Of a DNA stretch of 64,000 nucleotides, positions 1 to 8,145 are shown one piece after another. Origin of the DNA: Janibacter endophyticus (lineage in GTDB: Bacteria; Actinomycetota; Actinomycetes; Actinomycetales; Dermatophilaceae); the NCBI RefSeq assembly GCF_016888335.1, contig NZ_JAFEJG010000004.1, forward strand, positions 620,001-684,000, written 5' to 3'. The translations under genes and the position numbers were made by a program. The notes under the pieces were generated by a model. The model was not told the origin of the DNA. It ran no database searches and saw nothing but the letters and a program-made list of their open reading frames with translations. Each line of letters opens with the position of its first letter. Position 1 is the stretch's first letter.

Positions 1-1593
1 TTCGTCGGGTCGCTCACCCCTTCGCTCCTGCCGCGGACGGCACTCTTCCAGGGCGTCGTGACCGGCGTGAGCACGGCCGCCTGGTACGGCCTCGGCGCCC
101 TGCTCGCCGCCGTCCTCGGCGGGCTCGCCCGGTGGGCGGACCTGCGGGTCGAGATGCGGCGGGAGGTCCGCCGCGGGCTGCGCCGCACCTGGGCGGGGCT
201 GCTCGCCGCGATCCTCGCCGCCGCCCCCTTCGTCGCCCTGAGCCAGCAGCGCTCGCTGGCCCGCGCCTTCGAGCTGCCCGAGCCGACGGTCCTGCGGGCG
301 CTCTCCAGCGGGATCGTCGCCGTGATCTCGCTCGCCGTCGTCGTCGCGATCTGGTGGGGGCTGCGCTGGCTCTACCGCCGCGTCCTCGGGCGGCTGCACC
401 GACTGCCGAGCATCGTCGGCTCGCTGCTTGCGGGGCTGACCGTCGTCGCGCTCGTCGCCGGTGTCGCGCAGTACGTCGTCCTCGGCGGGCTGCTCCGCGT
501 CGTCGGCGGCAACGAGGTCGTCGCCAACGCCGCGACCCCCGACGGCATCAGCCAGCCGCGGCTCCGGACGCTCTCGGGCAGCCCGGACTCGCGCGAGCCG
601 TGGGGGACGCTCGGCTACGAGGGCCGCAACTTCGTCGGGTCCGCGACGACCCGTCAGGCCATCGCCGAGACCACCGGCCGCCGGGCGCTCGACCCGATCC
701 GCGTCTACGCCGCTGCCCGCGGGGATCGGACCGTCGAGGCGACCACGGACGCGGTCCTCGCCGAGCTCGACCGGACCGACGCGTGGTCGCGCTCGCACCT
801 CATCGTCTTCACCACGACCGGTCGTGGCTGGGTCAACCGGTGGAGCGTCGGCGCGGCCGAGTACCTCACCGGTGGCGACGTCGCGTCGGTCGCGATCCAG
901 CACTCGAACCTCCCCTCCGCGCTCGCCGTCCTCGACGCCCCCTCGAGCCCCCGCGAGGCCGGCCGGGCGCTCACCGAGGCAGTCCTCGAGCGGGTCGCGT
1001 CGATGCCGAGCGGGGAGCGCCCCCGGGTCTTCGTCAGTGGCGAGTCCCTCGGGGCCTACGGCGGCAACGCCGCCTTCGCCTCCGCTGCCGACATGCTCCG
1101 GCGGGTCGACGGGGCGGTGTGGTCGGGGACGCCGCAGTTCAGCGACATCTACACCGAGATCACCGAGTCCCGCCAGGGCGGCTCGACGCAGGTCGACCCG
1201 GTCATCGACAACGGTCGGCACGTGCGCTTCGCGGGGTCGCCCGCCGAGCTCACCGCCGACCGCTACGGGCGCGGGCTCGCCGAGTGGCAGTCGCCCCGGG
1301 TCGCCTATCTCCAGCACCGCTCCGACCCCGTTGCGTGGTGGTCGCCCAGGCTGCTCTTCGAGGAGCCGGACTGGCTCCGCGAGGACCGGGCCGGGTCGAG
1401 CGCGGAGCAGATGACGTGGCTGCCGGTCATCACCTTCTGGCAGGTGACCGCCGACCTCGCGGTCGCGATGCGGCCACCCGCGGGGGAGGGGCACCGCTAC
1501 CGCGACGAGCTCGTCCCCGCCTGGGCCGGGGTGCTCGGGCAGGACCCGGCCGCCGATCACTCCGCGGTCATCGAGGCGATCCGCGGGGGCTGA
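1..1593 (+). CDS. Membrane alpha/beta-hydrolase (Abhydrolase_9 family), 5' end outside window
   Basis: The reading frame is open from base 1, and the first residues (GSLTPSLLPR, then FQGVV) match the conserved N-terminal membrane domain of this actinobacterial family. The gene therefore starts upstream, and the GTG at 58 is internal. About four hydrophobic segments occupy the first 160 visible residues. A soluble hydrolase domain follows, with the nucleophile elbow GESLG (in FVSGESLGAYGG) near visible residue 345. The likely role is a membrane-anchored lipase or esterase; the substrate is unknown. Family assignment is from recognised motifs; function is inferred. It ends 18 bases before the next gene. 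Confidence 0.85.
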   Translation, partial: FVGSLTPSLLPRTALFQGVVTGVSTAAWYGLGALLAAVLGGLARWADLRVEMRREVRRGLRRTWAGLLAAILAAAPFVALSQQRSLARAFELPEPTVLRALSSGIVAVISLAVVVAIWWGLRWLYRRVLGRLHRLPSIVGSLLAGLTVVALVAGVAQYVVLGGLLRVVGGNEVVANAATPDGISQPRLRTLSGSPDSREPWGTLGYEGRNFVGSATTRQAIAETTGRRALDPIRVYAAARGDRTVEATTDAVLAELDRTDAWSRSHLIVFTTTGRGWVNRWSVGAAEYLTGGDVASVAIQHSNLPSALAVLDAPSSPREAGRALTEAVLERVASMPSGERPRVFVSGESLGAYGGNAAFASAADMLRRVDGAVWSGTPQFSDIYTEITESRQGGSTQVDPVIDNGRHVRFAGSPAELTADRYGRGLAEWQSPRVAYLQHRSDPVAWWSPRLLFEEPDWLREDRAGSSAEQMTWLPVITFWQVTADLAVAMRPPAGEGHRYRDELVPAWAGVLGQDPAADHSAVIEAIRGG

Positions 1594-1611
1594 CCCGCCT
1601 ACCGTGGGCGC

Positions 1612-2523
1612 ATGCGTCTCAAGCCCGGCCGTCCTGACCTCTCCCGGTACCGCGACCGCTTCGACGTCCCGGAGGCGAAGGGGGCCCGCCGCGTCACCTT
1701 CCTCGGCGTCTCCACCCTCGTCCTCGACGACGGGGAGTCGGCGATCATGACCGACGGGTTCTTCAGCCGGCCGGGCCTGCTCTCGGTCGCCGCCCGCAAG
1801 ATCACCCCGGACCACGAGCGGGTCGCGGCCGGGCTGCGGCTCGGCGGTGTCGACCGGCTCGACGCGGTGGTCCCCGTCCACGCCCACTTCGACCACGTCA
1901 TGGACTCCCCGCTCGTCGCCGAGCTCACCGGCGCCCGGCTCGCCGGTGACGAGTCGGCCCTCCAGGTGGGGGTCGGCCACGCGCTGCCCGCCGACCGGCG
2001 CGACCTCCTCGTCGAGGGCGCCCCCGTCACCTACGGGTCCTGGACGCTCACCCCCTTCGCCGGTCACCACTGCCCGCCGGACCGCTACCCGGGTGAGATC
2101 ACCCAGCCCGTGATCCCGCCGGTCAAGGTCGGCGCCTACCGGTGCGGGCGGGCGTGGTCGCTGCACGTCGCGCACCGCGGCGGCGACACCGCGCTGATCG
2201 TCGGGAGTGCCGGGTACGTCGCGGGCGCGCTCGCGGGGGTGCGTGCCGACATCGCCTACCTCGGCGTCGGGCAGCTCGGCCTCCTGGACGAGGACTACAT
2301 CGAGACGTACTGGACCGAGACCGTGCGCGCGGTCGGGGCCCGGCGGGTCGTGCTCATCCACTGGGACGACTTCTTCCGCCCGCTCGACCAGCCGCTGCGC
2401 GCGCTGCCCTACGCGGGGGACGACCTCGACGTGTCGATCCGGGTCATCGACCGGCTCGCAGCCGCCGACGGGGTCACCGTCCACCTGCCGCGGCTCGGGG
2501 TGCGTGAGGACCCCTGGGCCTGA
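1612..2523 (+). CDS. MBL-fold metallo-hydrolase
   Basis: A 303-residue protein with the metallo-beta-lactamase-fold metal site HAHFDH at about residues 88-93. Further candidate metal ligands include GHH near residue 146 and an IHWDD segment near residue 245. The order of motifs resembles the UlaG-like or RNase-Z-like soluble hydrolases rather than true beta-lactamases. It probably uses two zinc or manganese ions to cleave a phosphoester or lactone, but the substrate cannot be read from sequence. No signal peptide is visible, so a cytoplasmic location is expected. It lies 18 bases after the Abhydrolase_9 gene and may be cotranscribed with it. Confidence 0.85.
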   Translation: MRLKPGRPDLSRYRDRFDVPEAKGARRVTFLGVSTLVLDDGESAIMTDGFFSRPGLLSVAARKITPDHERVAAGLRLGGVDRLDAVVPVHAHFDHVMDSPLVAELTGARLAGDESALQVGVGHALPADRRDLLVEGAPVTYGSWTLTPFAGHHCPPDRYPGEITQPVIPPVKVGAYRCGRAWSLHVAHRGGDTALIVGSAGYVAGALAGVRADIAYLGVGQLGLLDEDYIETYWTETVRAVGARRVVLIHWDDFFRPLDQPLRALPYAGDDLDVSIRVIDRLAAADGVTVHLPRLGVREDPWA

Positions 2524-2559
2524 CGGATTCGGTCGGCGGGGAGGATGCCGGTACGGTGG

Positions 2560-2577
2560 TAGTTGATCAATCAACTA
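2560..2577. promoter_or_regulatory. Operator-like inverted repeat upstream of FMN reductase
   Basis: Two 8-base arms, TAGTTGAT and ATCAACTA, form a perfect inverted repeat around a 2-base centre, 29 bases before the FMN reductase start. The inner part reads GTTGA-N4-TCAAC (2562-2575). The same layout occurs before the luciferase-like gene at 3310 and before pirin at 28642. Size and symmetry fit a MarR-type winged-helix site; the regulator is not known. Confidence 0.6.
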
Positions 2578-2606
2578 ACCATCAAGCTCTCAGGGAGCAG
2601 CAGCGC

Positions 2607-3182
2607 ATGAAGATCGGCATCATCATCGGGTCCATCCGCGAGGGGCGCGCCGGCCAGGCCGTCGCCGAGTGGGTCAAGGCCGCCGCGGACGAGCGTGAGG
2701 GCGTGACCTTCGAGCTCGTCGACCTGCGGTCCTTCGACGTCCCGCTGCTCACCTCGGCGACCGTGCCCGGCATGGCGAACCGTGAGTACGGCGACGAGCG
2801 CGTGGCCCGGTGGAGCCAGGCAGTCGACTCCTACGACGGCTTCGTCTTCGTCACCCCCGAGTACAACCACTCGGTCCCCGGCGGCTTCAAGAACGCCGTC
2901 GACTCGCTCGGCCCCGAGTGGCAGGGCAAGACGGTCGCCTTCGTCTCCTACGGCGCCGACAACGGCGTGCGCGCGGTCGAGCACTGGCGCACCGTCGTCG
3001 CGAACTTCTCGATGCACGACGTCCGTCAGCAGGTCTCGCTGAGCCTCTTCACCGAGCTCGGCCAGGACGGGCTGACCCTCGAGGACCGCCGCGCCGGCGA
3101 GCTCGAGACCCTCCTCGACCAGCTCGTCGACGCGACGCGCAGGTACGTCCTCGCCGACCAGCTCACGGGCGCCCCTGCCTGA
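2607..3182 (+). CDS. NAD(P)H-dependent FMN reductase (flavodoxin-like fold)
   Basis: A 191-residue protein with the phosphate-binding loop of NADPH-dependent FMN reductases near the N-terminus (IIGSIREGRAGQ, residues 5-16). The family signature PEYNHSVPGGFKNAVDSL lies around residues 88-105. It likely uses NAD(P)H to reduce FMN or quinones in the cytoplasm. The ATG at 2607 is chosen because it has a GGGAG ribosome site 9 bases upstream and gives the normal family N-terminus; upstream in-frame codons run through the operator. The GTTGA-N4-TCAAC site just upstream suggests repression by a MarR-like protein and induction by electrophiles, which is inference. Confidence 0.9.
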   Translation: MKIGIIIGSIREGRAGQAVAEWVKAAADEREGVTFELVDLRSFDVPLLTSATVPGMANREYGDERVARWSQAVDSYDGFVFVTPEYNHSVPGGFKNAVDSLGPEWQGKTVAFVSYGADNGVRAVEHWRTVVANFSMHDVRQQVSLSLFTELGQDGLTLEDRRAGELETLLDQLVDATRRYVLADQLTGAPA

Positions 3183-3255
3183 GCGCCCTGCCCGTCCGGC
3201 CGGGCGAAGGGGGATGCCGGCGGGGTATTGCCTCCGCGGCTTGGTTGTTGGTAAA

Positions 3256-3269
3256 GTTGAATCATCAAT
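3256..3269. promoter_or_regulatory. Operator-like site upstream of LLM oxidoreductase
   Basis: Reads GTTGA-N4-TCAAT, one base off the perfect repeat seen at 2562 and 28587. It is embedded in an AT-rich patch (3245-3276) that stands out in this GC-rich DNA and probably contains the promoter. It lies 40 bases before the start codon of the luciferase-like gene. Confidence 0.5.
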
Positions 3270-3309
3270 TAAAAACGATCTCCACACCACGTAGCCTGAG
3301 GAGCGGGTC

Positions 3310-4482
3310 ATGCAATTCGGAATCTTCACCATCGGCGACATCACGACCAACCCCACGACCGGGCAGACCCCGACCGAGCACGAGCGGATCAACGCCTCCG
3401 TCGCCATCGCCAAGAAGGCCGAGGAGGTCGGGCTCGACGTCTTCGCCACCGGGGAGCACCACAACCCGCCCTTCGTCGCGCCGGGCAACCCTCCGGTCCT
3501 CCTCGCGAGCATCGCCGCCCAGACCGAGCGCCTCCTGCTCTCGACCGCGACCACCCTCATCACGACGAACGACCCGGTCCGCCTCGCCGAGGACTACGCC
3601 TACCTCCAGCACCTCTCCGGCGGCCGCGTCGACCTCATGATGGGCCGCGGCAACACCGGCCCCGTCTACCCGTGGTTCGGCAAGGACATCCGTCAGGGCA
3701 TCCCGCTGGCGATCGAGAACTACCACCTGCTACGCCTGCTCTGGCGGGAGAAGAACATCAGCTGGCAGGGGCAGTTCCGCACGCCGCTGCAGGGGTACAC
3801 CTCTACGCCCTTCCCGCTCGACGACGTCGCCCCCTTCGTCTGGCACGGCTCGATCCGCTCCACCGAGATCGCCGAGCAGGCCGCGTTCTACGGCGACGGC
3901 TTCTTCCACAACAACATCTTCTGGAACATCGAGCACACCGCCGGCATGGTGAACATGTACCGCCAGCGCTTCGAGCACTACGGCCATGGCGCCGCCGACC
4001 AGGCCTTCGTGGGCCTCGGCGGGCAGGTCTTCATCGCGGAGACCGAGGCCGAGGCGAAGCGGACCTTCCGCCCGTACTTCGACAACGCGCCGGTCTACGG
4101 GCACGGACCCTCGCTCGAGTCCTTCTCGCAGCAGACCCCCCTCACGGTGGGCACGTCCGAGCAGGTCATCGAGCGCACCCTCGGCTTCGCTGACGCGGTC
4201 GGCGACTACCAGCGCCAGCTCTTCCTCATCGACCACGCGGGCCAGCCGCTCGACATGGTCATGGAGCAGATCGAGATCCTCGGCACGCAGGTCGTGCCCG
4301 TGCTGCGCACCGAGTTCGAGCGTCGCCGTCCGGCGCACGTGCCGAGCGACCCGCCCACGCACACCTCGCTCGTCGCGCAGGGCCCGGACAGCCCGCACCG
4401 CAAGGTCATCAGCTCCCCCGTGGCCGAGGCCGAGATGGCCGAGGCGCGTGAGGGCGAGACCGCCGGGGCGGGTGCCCGATGA
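3310..4482 (+). CDS. LLM-class flavin-dependent oxidoreductase, CE1758 family
   Basis: A 390-residue bacterial luciferase-like TIM-barrel protein. The N-terminal MQFGIFTIGDIT, the central LSGGRVDLMMGRGNTGPVYP and the partner gene next door identify the CE1758-type subgroup. Members use reduced FMN and oxygen, or act as F420/FMN oxidoreductases; the substrate is unknown. The start has a GAGGAG ribosome site about 7 bases upstream. Its stop overlaps the start of the partner reductase by 4 bases, so the two are translationally coupled. The C-terminal 45 residues are polar and probably flexible. Likely regulated through the operator at 3256. Confidence 0.9.
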   Translation: MQFGIFTIGDITTNPTTGQTPTEHERINASVAIAKKAEEVGLDVFATGEHHNPPFVAPGNPPVLLASIAAQTERLLLSTATTLITTNDPVRLAEDYAYLQHLSGGRVDLMMGRGNTGPVYPWFGKDIRQGIPLAIENYHLLRLLWREKNISWQGQFRTPLQGYTSTPFPLDDVAPFVWHGSIRSTEIAEQAAFYGDGFFHNNIFWNIEHTAGMVNMYRQRFEHYGHGAADQAFVGLGGQVFIAETEAEAKRTFRPYFDNAPVYGHGPSLESFSQQTPLTVGTSEQVIERTLGFADAVGDYQRQLFLIDHAGQPLDMVMEQIEILGTQVVPVLRTEFERRRPAHVPSDPPTHTSLVAQGPDSPHRKVISSPVAEAEMAEAREGETAGAGAR

Positions 4483-5135
4483 GCCGCAGGGTCGTCGTCG
4501 TCACCGCCGGGCTCTCCCAGCCGTCGAGCACCCGCCTGCTCGCTGACCAGCTGGCCACCGCCACCGAGGCGGCGGTCGGCGCCCGAGGCGAAGGGGTCGA
4601 GATCGAGGTCATCGAGCTGCGCGAGCTCGCGGTCGAGATGGCGCAGACCCTCGTCTCCGGCAACCGGCCGACGCCGGGCGTCGTCGCCGCGCACGAGAAG
4701 ATCGCCTCGGCCGACGGGATGATCGTCGTGACGCCGGTCTTCACCGCGAGCTACTCGGGCCTCTTCAAGATGTTCGTCGACCTGCTCGACCCGCAGGCGG
4801 TCGACGGGATGCCCGTCGTCGTCGCGGCGACGGCGGGGACGCCTCGGCACTCGCTCGTGCTCGACCACGCGCTGCGGCCGCTCTTCACCTACCTCCACGC
4901 GGTCGTCGTGCCGACGGGTGTCTTCGCGGCCACCGACGACTTCGGGGGTGGCGAAGGGGGCAAGAGCCTGCAGTCCCGGGTCAACCGGGCCGCCGCCGAG
5001 CTCGCCGCGCTCGTCGTCAAGGACCGCACGATCGAGGGCTTCGTCCCGGCCGAGCGCGACGCCCGCAAGCAGGCGCACCGGCTCGACGCCCCGACGGGCT
5101 TCGCCCAGCTGCTCCGCGGGCACGACGGCAGCTGA
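4479..5135 (+). CDS. LLM-partnered FMN reductase, CE1759 family
   Basis: A 218-residue flavodoxin-fold protein. The N-terminus (VVVTAGLSQPSSTRLLADQL) carries the phosphate-binding loop. A central TPVFTASYSGLFKMFVDLLD matches NADPH-FMN reductases that are encoded beside luciferase-like enzymes. It presumably supplies reduced FMN to the protein encoded immediately upstream, with which it shares a 4-base ATGA overlap. Cytoplasmic. The pairing is a known two-gene module in actinobacteria; the physiological substrate of the pair is not established from sequence. Confidence 0.9.
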   Translation: MSRRVVVVTAGLSQPSSTRLLADQLATATEAAVGARGEGVEIEVIELRELAVEMAQTLVSGNRPTPGVVAAHEKIASADGMIVVTPVFTASYSGLFKMFVDLLDPQAVDGMPVVVAATAGTPRHSLVLDHALRPLFTYLHAVVVPTGVFAATDDFGGGEGGKSLQSRVNRAAAELAALVVKDRTIEGFVPAERDARKQAHRLDAPTGFAQLLRGHDGS

Positions 5136-5204
5136 CTCCGAGCGCCGCGGACGCTCCCTTCGCCTGGCCCCGCCCAGCCGCGCCTCAAGATCCCTTCGCC
5201 TACC

Positions 5205-5251
5205 CATGCCCAGTGGCCGCAATCCGCGCCGGATATCGGCCACTGGGCATG
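5205..5251. terminator. Long perfect hairpin after the flavin operon
   Basis: Two 15-base arms (5205-5219 and 5237-5251) are exact reverse complements. The 17-base loop contains a second small inverted repeat (ATCCG-CGC-CGGAT), so the stem nearly continues. It lies 69 bases after the reductase stop, has no T-tract, and is the main content of the 5136-5327 gap. A factor-assisted or I-shaped terminator is the simplest reading; a REP-like repeat is the alternative. Confidence 0.55.
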
Positions 5252-5327
5252 CGCCGGGAAACGCGCTGCCAACCGACGGGAGCCTCTCGGTCGTCGGTGA
5301 GGATGTCGGCGACACCGCGCCGGGAGG

Positions 5328-5596
5328 ATGACCCTGAGGATCAACCGCGTACGGGTGACCACCACGACGATCGCCGCGCTCGGGCTGCTCCTCGCGGGGT
5401 GCGGTGGACGACCCGGAGGACCCAGCCGGACAGCAGCGCGCCGACCGCCACCCGCCCGCGACCACGCCGTCCGGCGTGATCACGGGCGAGGCGGACGGGA
5501 CGCCGAACCCGCCGTTGGGGTGGTGCGTCGTACGCCGCCCGTCGTTAGCATCGAGAGCACGAGGCGCACCGTGGCGCCCCCGACACAGGAGGCCGT
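5328..5596 (+). pseudogene. Possible frameshifted small lipoprotein remnant
   Basis: Starting at ATG 5328 (or GTG 5355), the frame encodes a short positive N-terminus, a hydrophobic stretch IAALGLLLAGC and a lipobox-type cysteine. The residues after the cysteine then become arginine/proline-rich and uncoding. The +1 frame from about 5404 reads DDPEDPAGQQ, then TPSGVITGEADGTPNPPLGW, a far more natural lipoprotein continuation. A single frameshift near the lipobox would join them. The region may be a decayed lipoprotein gene. Confidence is limited because no family is recognised. Confidence 0.35.
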
Positions 5597-5597
5597 G

Positions 5598-5732
5598 ATG
5601 GCCAGAGAAGCTGGAGACCACTACCGCTGCGACAGCTGCGGAGCCGAGATCGTCTACGAGAAGCCGTGCACGTGCTCGGACGGGGACACCCACGTCGAGA
5701 CCTGCTGCGGCCAGCCCATGAGCCGGGCCTAG
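5598..5732 (+). CDS. Small cysteine-rich (metal-binding) protein, 44 aa
   Basis: A 44-residue protein with YRCDSCGAEI (CxxC), a CTC pair and a CC pair near the end. This resembles small zinc or iron (desulforedoxin-like) proteins. The ATG at 5598 follows a strong ribosome site (AGGAGG, 5587-5592). The same frame is open upstream but encodes the lipoprotein remnant, so the short form is preferred. Its stop overlaps the tail of a broken minus-strand gene. Function unknown; metal binding is inferred from the cysteine spacing. Confidence 0.65.
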   Translation: MAREAGDHYRCDSCGAEIVYEKPCTCSDGDTHVETCCGQPMSRA

Positions 5733-5885
5733 CTGTACCCCTTCGTCGGGTCGCCGGTGACCTCGGTGAGCCCGAGCACGCCACCCGCTCCGAGGAGCGT
5801 GGGCAGCTGCCGCGCGGTCGCGCATCGTCGCGAGGTCGAACTGCAGCCCCTGGTCGACGAGCTCCTCGTCCTGACGGGGGAGCAC
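5729..5885 (-). pseudogene. Frameshifted N-terminal remnant, intradiol-dioxygenase-like
   Basis: On the minus strand, GTG 5885 opens the peptide LPRQDEELVDQGLQFDLAT. It then needs a one-base shift near 5825 to continue as LPTLLGAGGVLGLTEVTGDP and stop at 5729. A DQGL-FDLATL stretch followed by a small hydrophobic Ala/Gly/Leu segment is what I remember from the N-termini of exported intradiol ring-cleavage dioxygenases of actinobacteria. The catalytic domain is absent. Only about 52 codons remain, so this is a relic rather than a gene. The identification is tentative. Confidence 0.35.
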
Positions 5886-5917
5886 CCGACCGCCGAGCCT
5901 GCGCGGGCCGCTCAGGG

Positions 5918-7435
5918 TCAGCCTCGGACCCGCGCCGCCAGCCTCGACGGCAGGCCCGCGACGGCGGCGACACCGAGGGCGGTCTTCGGCTCGTAGCCCG
6001 CGCGCCACAGCCCGCCGTGCGCGGCCGCGTCGGAGAAGAGCTCCTCCGGGTGCGCCCGCTGCGGCGCCGGTGCCATGAGGTCGCGGACGAGCAGCGCCGC
6101 CATGAGCGGCCGCACCGTCTCGGGCCGGAAGATCTCGATGCCGAAGTGGTGCGCCCCCGCGTACGCCGCGCCGAGCACGGGGTTCTTCACGACCGACCGG
6201 GTCCACGTCGCCGGGGCGACGTTGAAGGACACCCGCTGGCCGCCCCCTTCGGCCGTCACACCGCGCCAGCGCTGCAGCCGCTTGGCGATCGCGTAGTTCG
6301 GGCCCTGCTGGGGGATGAGGACGTCGGCGACGCCCTGAGAGTCGTCGGGCACGCCCCGGTAGGCGGGCTCGAAGAGCCGACCACGACCGAGCAGGCGCGC
6401 GGGGGCCTGGGCGCTGCGCGTACGGCGGCCGCGGTCGCGCCAGCGGCGGTGCGCCTCGGCGACGACCTCGGGCGGCACGACGAAGGAGTCGGTCGGGGTG
6501 GCCAGCCACGCGAGAGCCGTCTGCGGGTCGTCCTGGGTCAGCGCGTCCATGAGCAGGTCGGTGGCGGCGCTCACGCGGACGTGGACCCCCGAGTCGGCGT
6601 AGGCGTGCATGCCGACGGCGAAGGGGGAGCCGTCCCGCTGCCGCCGGACCCAGTCGAGCACCTCGGCGGGCTGGTGGACGACGTCGGCGCCGGAGTCGCC
6701 GTGCTCGTCGACGGGGAAGCTCAGGGTGCCGGCCAGCCCCGCAGCCAGACCCTTCTTGTAGCGCCACGCCCGGGAGCGGGGGAGGTCGATGGCGAGGACG
6801 TCGACGCCCCAGGCGAGGAGCGGCTCGAGCGGTCCCATCTCGGAGCCGGCCCCGATGAGGAGCACCTGGCGCTCGGGCAGGGCGAGCCACTCGGGGTGGG
6901 CGACGACGTCGCGGATCGCGTCGACGAAGCTCGGCTCGACGACCCCCGCGTCGACCCATCGGTCGAGCTGGGCAAGGAGCGTCGGGCCGGAGAGGTCGCG
7001 GCCCTCGTAGGGGACGGTCAGGTCGGTGACGGGCGCCCCGGTGCCAGAGACCGACTCGGTGGCAAAGGGGGTGAAGCGGCCCCACCCCCGTCGGGTCGAG
7101 TGGCCGGCGCCGCCGGCCGGGTGGCCGAGGTCGACGTCGGTGAGCGGGGTCTCGCGGCCCTCCGCGTCGACGAGGACGAGCCGCTCCCGCATCGAGGCGA
7201 GGCCGTCGCCGGCGATCTGACGGGCGGCCTCGGGCGAGGTGGCCGACGCTGCGGTGACCGCACGCACGTGGTCGACGTAGTCCTTGCGCCAGTCGCGGGA
7301 GGTCGCGATGCGACCCGCGAGGTCGGGGTCGACCCCGGCGACGGAGTCCGCGAGGATCCCGCGGGTCGCAGGGGTCGTGGGGCGACCGTCGCCCTCGGCG
7401 GGGAAGTGGATGCCGGCACTCGTCGTCGAGCTCAT
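5918..7435 (-). CDS. Conserved hypothetical protein with Rossmann-like segment
   Basis: A 505-residue soluble protein. I do not recognise a named family. The segment QVLLIGAGSEMGPLEPLLAW, followed by DVLAIDLPR (about residues 168-196), looks like a nucleotide-binding Rossmann turn with an acidic residue ending strand two, as in NAD-dependent dehydrogenases or methyltransferases. ATG 7435 is chosen over the longer frame because it has GATGAGG 5-11 bases upstream and removes a cysteine-rich unnatural leader. It is divergent from the cyclophilin gene (38 bases apart). A methyltransferase or saccharopine-dehydrogenase-like enzyme is possible; function is open. Confidence 0.7.
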   Translation of the reverse strand: MSSTTSAGIHFPAEGDGRPTTPATRGILADSVAGVDPDLAGRIATSRDWRKDYVDHVRAVTAASATSPEAARQIAGDGLASMRERLVLVDAEGRETPLTDVDLGHPAGGAGHSTRRGWGRFTPFATESVSGTGAPVTDLTVPYEGRDLSGPTLLAQLDRWVDAGVVEPSFVDAIRDVVAHPEWLALPERQVLLIGAGSEMGPLEPLLAWGVDVLAIDLPRSRAWRYKKGLAAGLAGTLSFPVDEHGDSGADVVHQPAEVLDWVRRQRDGSPFAVGMHAYADSGVHVRVSAATDLLMDALTQDDPQTALAWLATPTDSFVVPPEVVAEAHRRWRDRGRRTRSAQAPARLLGRGRLFEPAYRGVPDDSQGVADVLIPQQGPNYAIAKRLQRWRGVTAEGGGQRVSFNVAPATWTRSVVKNPVLGAAYAGAHHFGIEIFRPETVRPLMAALLVRDLMAPAPQRAHPEELFSDAAAHGGLWRAGYEPKTALGVAAVAGLPSRLAARVRG

Positions 7436-7473
7436 GCACCTCATCCTGGCAGCCATCTTCGTAGACTCCCCGC

Positions 7474-8130
7474 ATGCGTCGCACCCTCGCTCTCGCCGTC
7501 CTGCCCGCGCTCGCCGTCACGCTCGCCGCGTGCTCCGACGACTCGCCGGAGAACCCGACCGGCGCCACCCAGTCCGGCAGCACGGTCGAGTGCCCTCCCG
7601 AGGGCGGGGTGGAGGAGCCGGTGCAGGCCTTCGACGCGGCGCCGCCGATGTGCATCGACGAGTCGAAGACCTACACCGCCGTGATGACGACGGACGCCGG
7701 CGACATCACCATCGAGCTCGACGCCGAGAAGGCCCCCGCGACGGTCAACAACTTCGTCGTCCTGTCGCGCTACGGCTTCTACGAGGGCGTGACCTTCCAC
7801 CGCGTCATCCCGACCTTCATGATCCAGGGCGGCGACCCGACGGGTCAGGGCAACGGCGGGCCGGGCTACCAGTTCGACGACGAGCTCCCGGGGGCCGGCG
7901 AGTACGAGGTCGGCTCGATCGCGATGGCCAACGCGGGCCCGGACACCAACGGCTCGCAGTTCTTCATCGTCACGGGCGACGCGGGCGTCGGGCTGCCGCC
8001 GAAGTACAACCTCTTCGGCAAGGTCACCGACGGCATGGACGTCGTCACCGCGATCGAGGAGGACGGGTCGGACTCAGGCCTCCCGGAGACCACCCACACG
8101 ATCGAGAAGGTCACGATCAGCGAGGGCTGA
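7474..8130 (+). CDS. Peptidyl-prolyl cis-trans isomerase (cyclophilin), lipoprotein
   Basis: 218 residues. The N-terminal signal LALAVLPALAVTLAAC ends in a lipobox cysteine at about residue 21, so the protein should be anchored on the outer face of the membrane. After a roughly 45-residue linker comes a cyclophilin domain with the hallmarks FHRVIPTFMIQGGD and NGSQFFIV. It catalyses proline isomerisation to help exported proteins fold. ATG 7474 gives a clean signal peptide. Divergently transcribed from the unknown gene upstream; the alkyltransferase-like gene follows 15 bases later. Confidence 0.92.
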   Translation: MRRTLALAVLPALAVTLAACSDDSPENPTGATQSGSTVECPPEGGVEEPVQAFDAAPPMCIDESKTYTAVMTTDAGDITIELDAEKAPATVNNFVVLSRYGFYEGVTFHRVIPTFMIQGGDPTGQGNGGPGYQFDDELPGAGEYEVGSIAMANAGPDTNGSQFFIVTGDAGVGLPPKYNLFGKVTDGMDVVTAIEEDGSDSGLPETTHTIEKVTISEG

Positions 8131-8145
8131 GCGAAGGGGGACGCC

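Noticed and set aside
4206-7655. A 1149-codon open frame on the minus strand
   Set aside because: Arginine/proline-rich composition and overlap with several well-supported genes show it is a shadow of GC-rich third positions.
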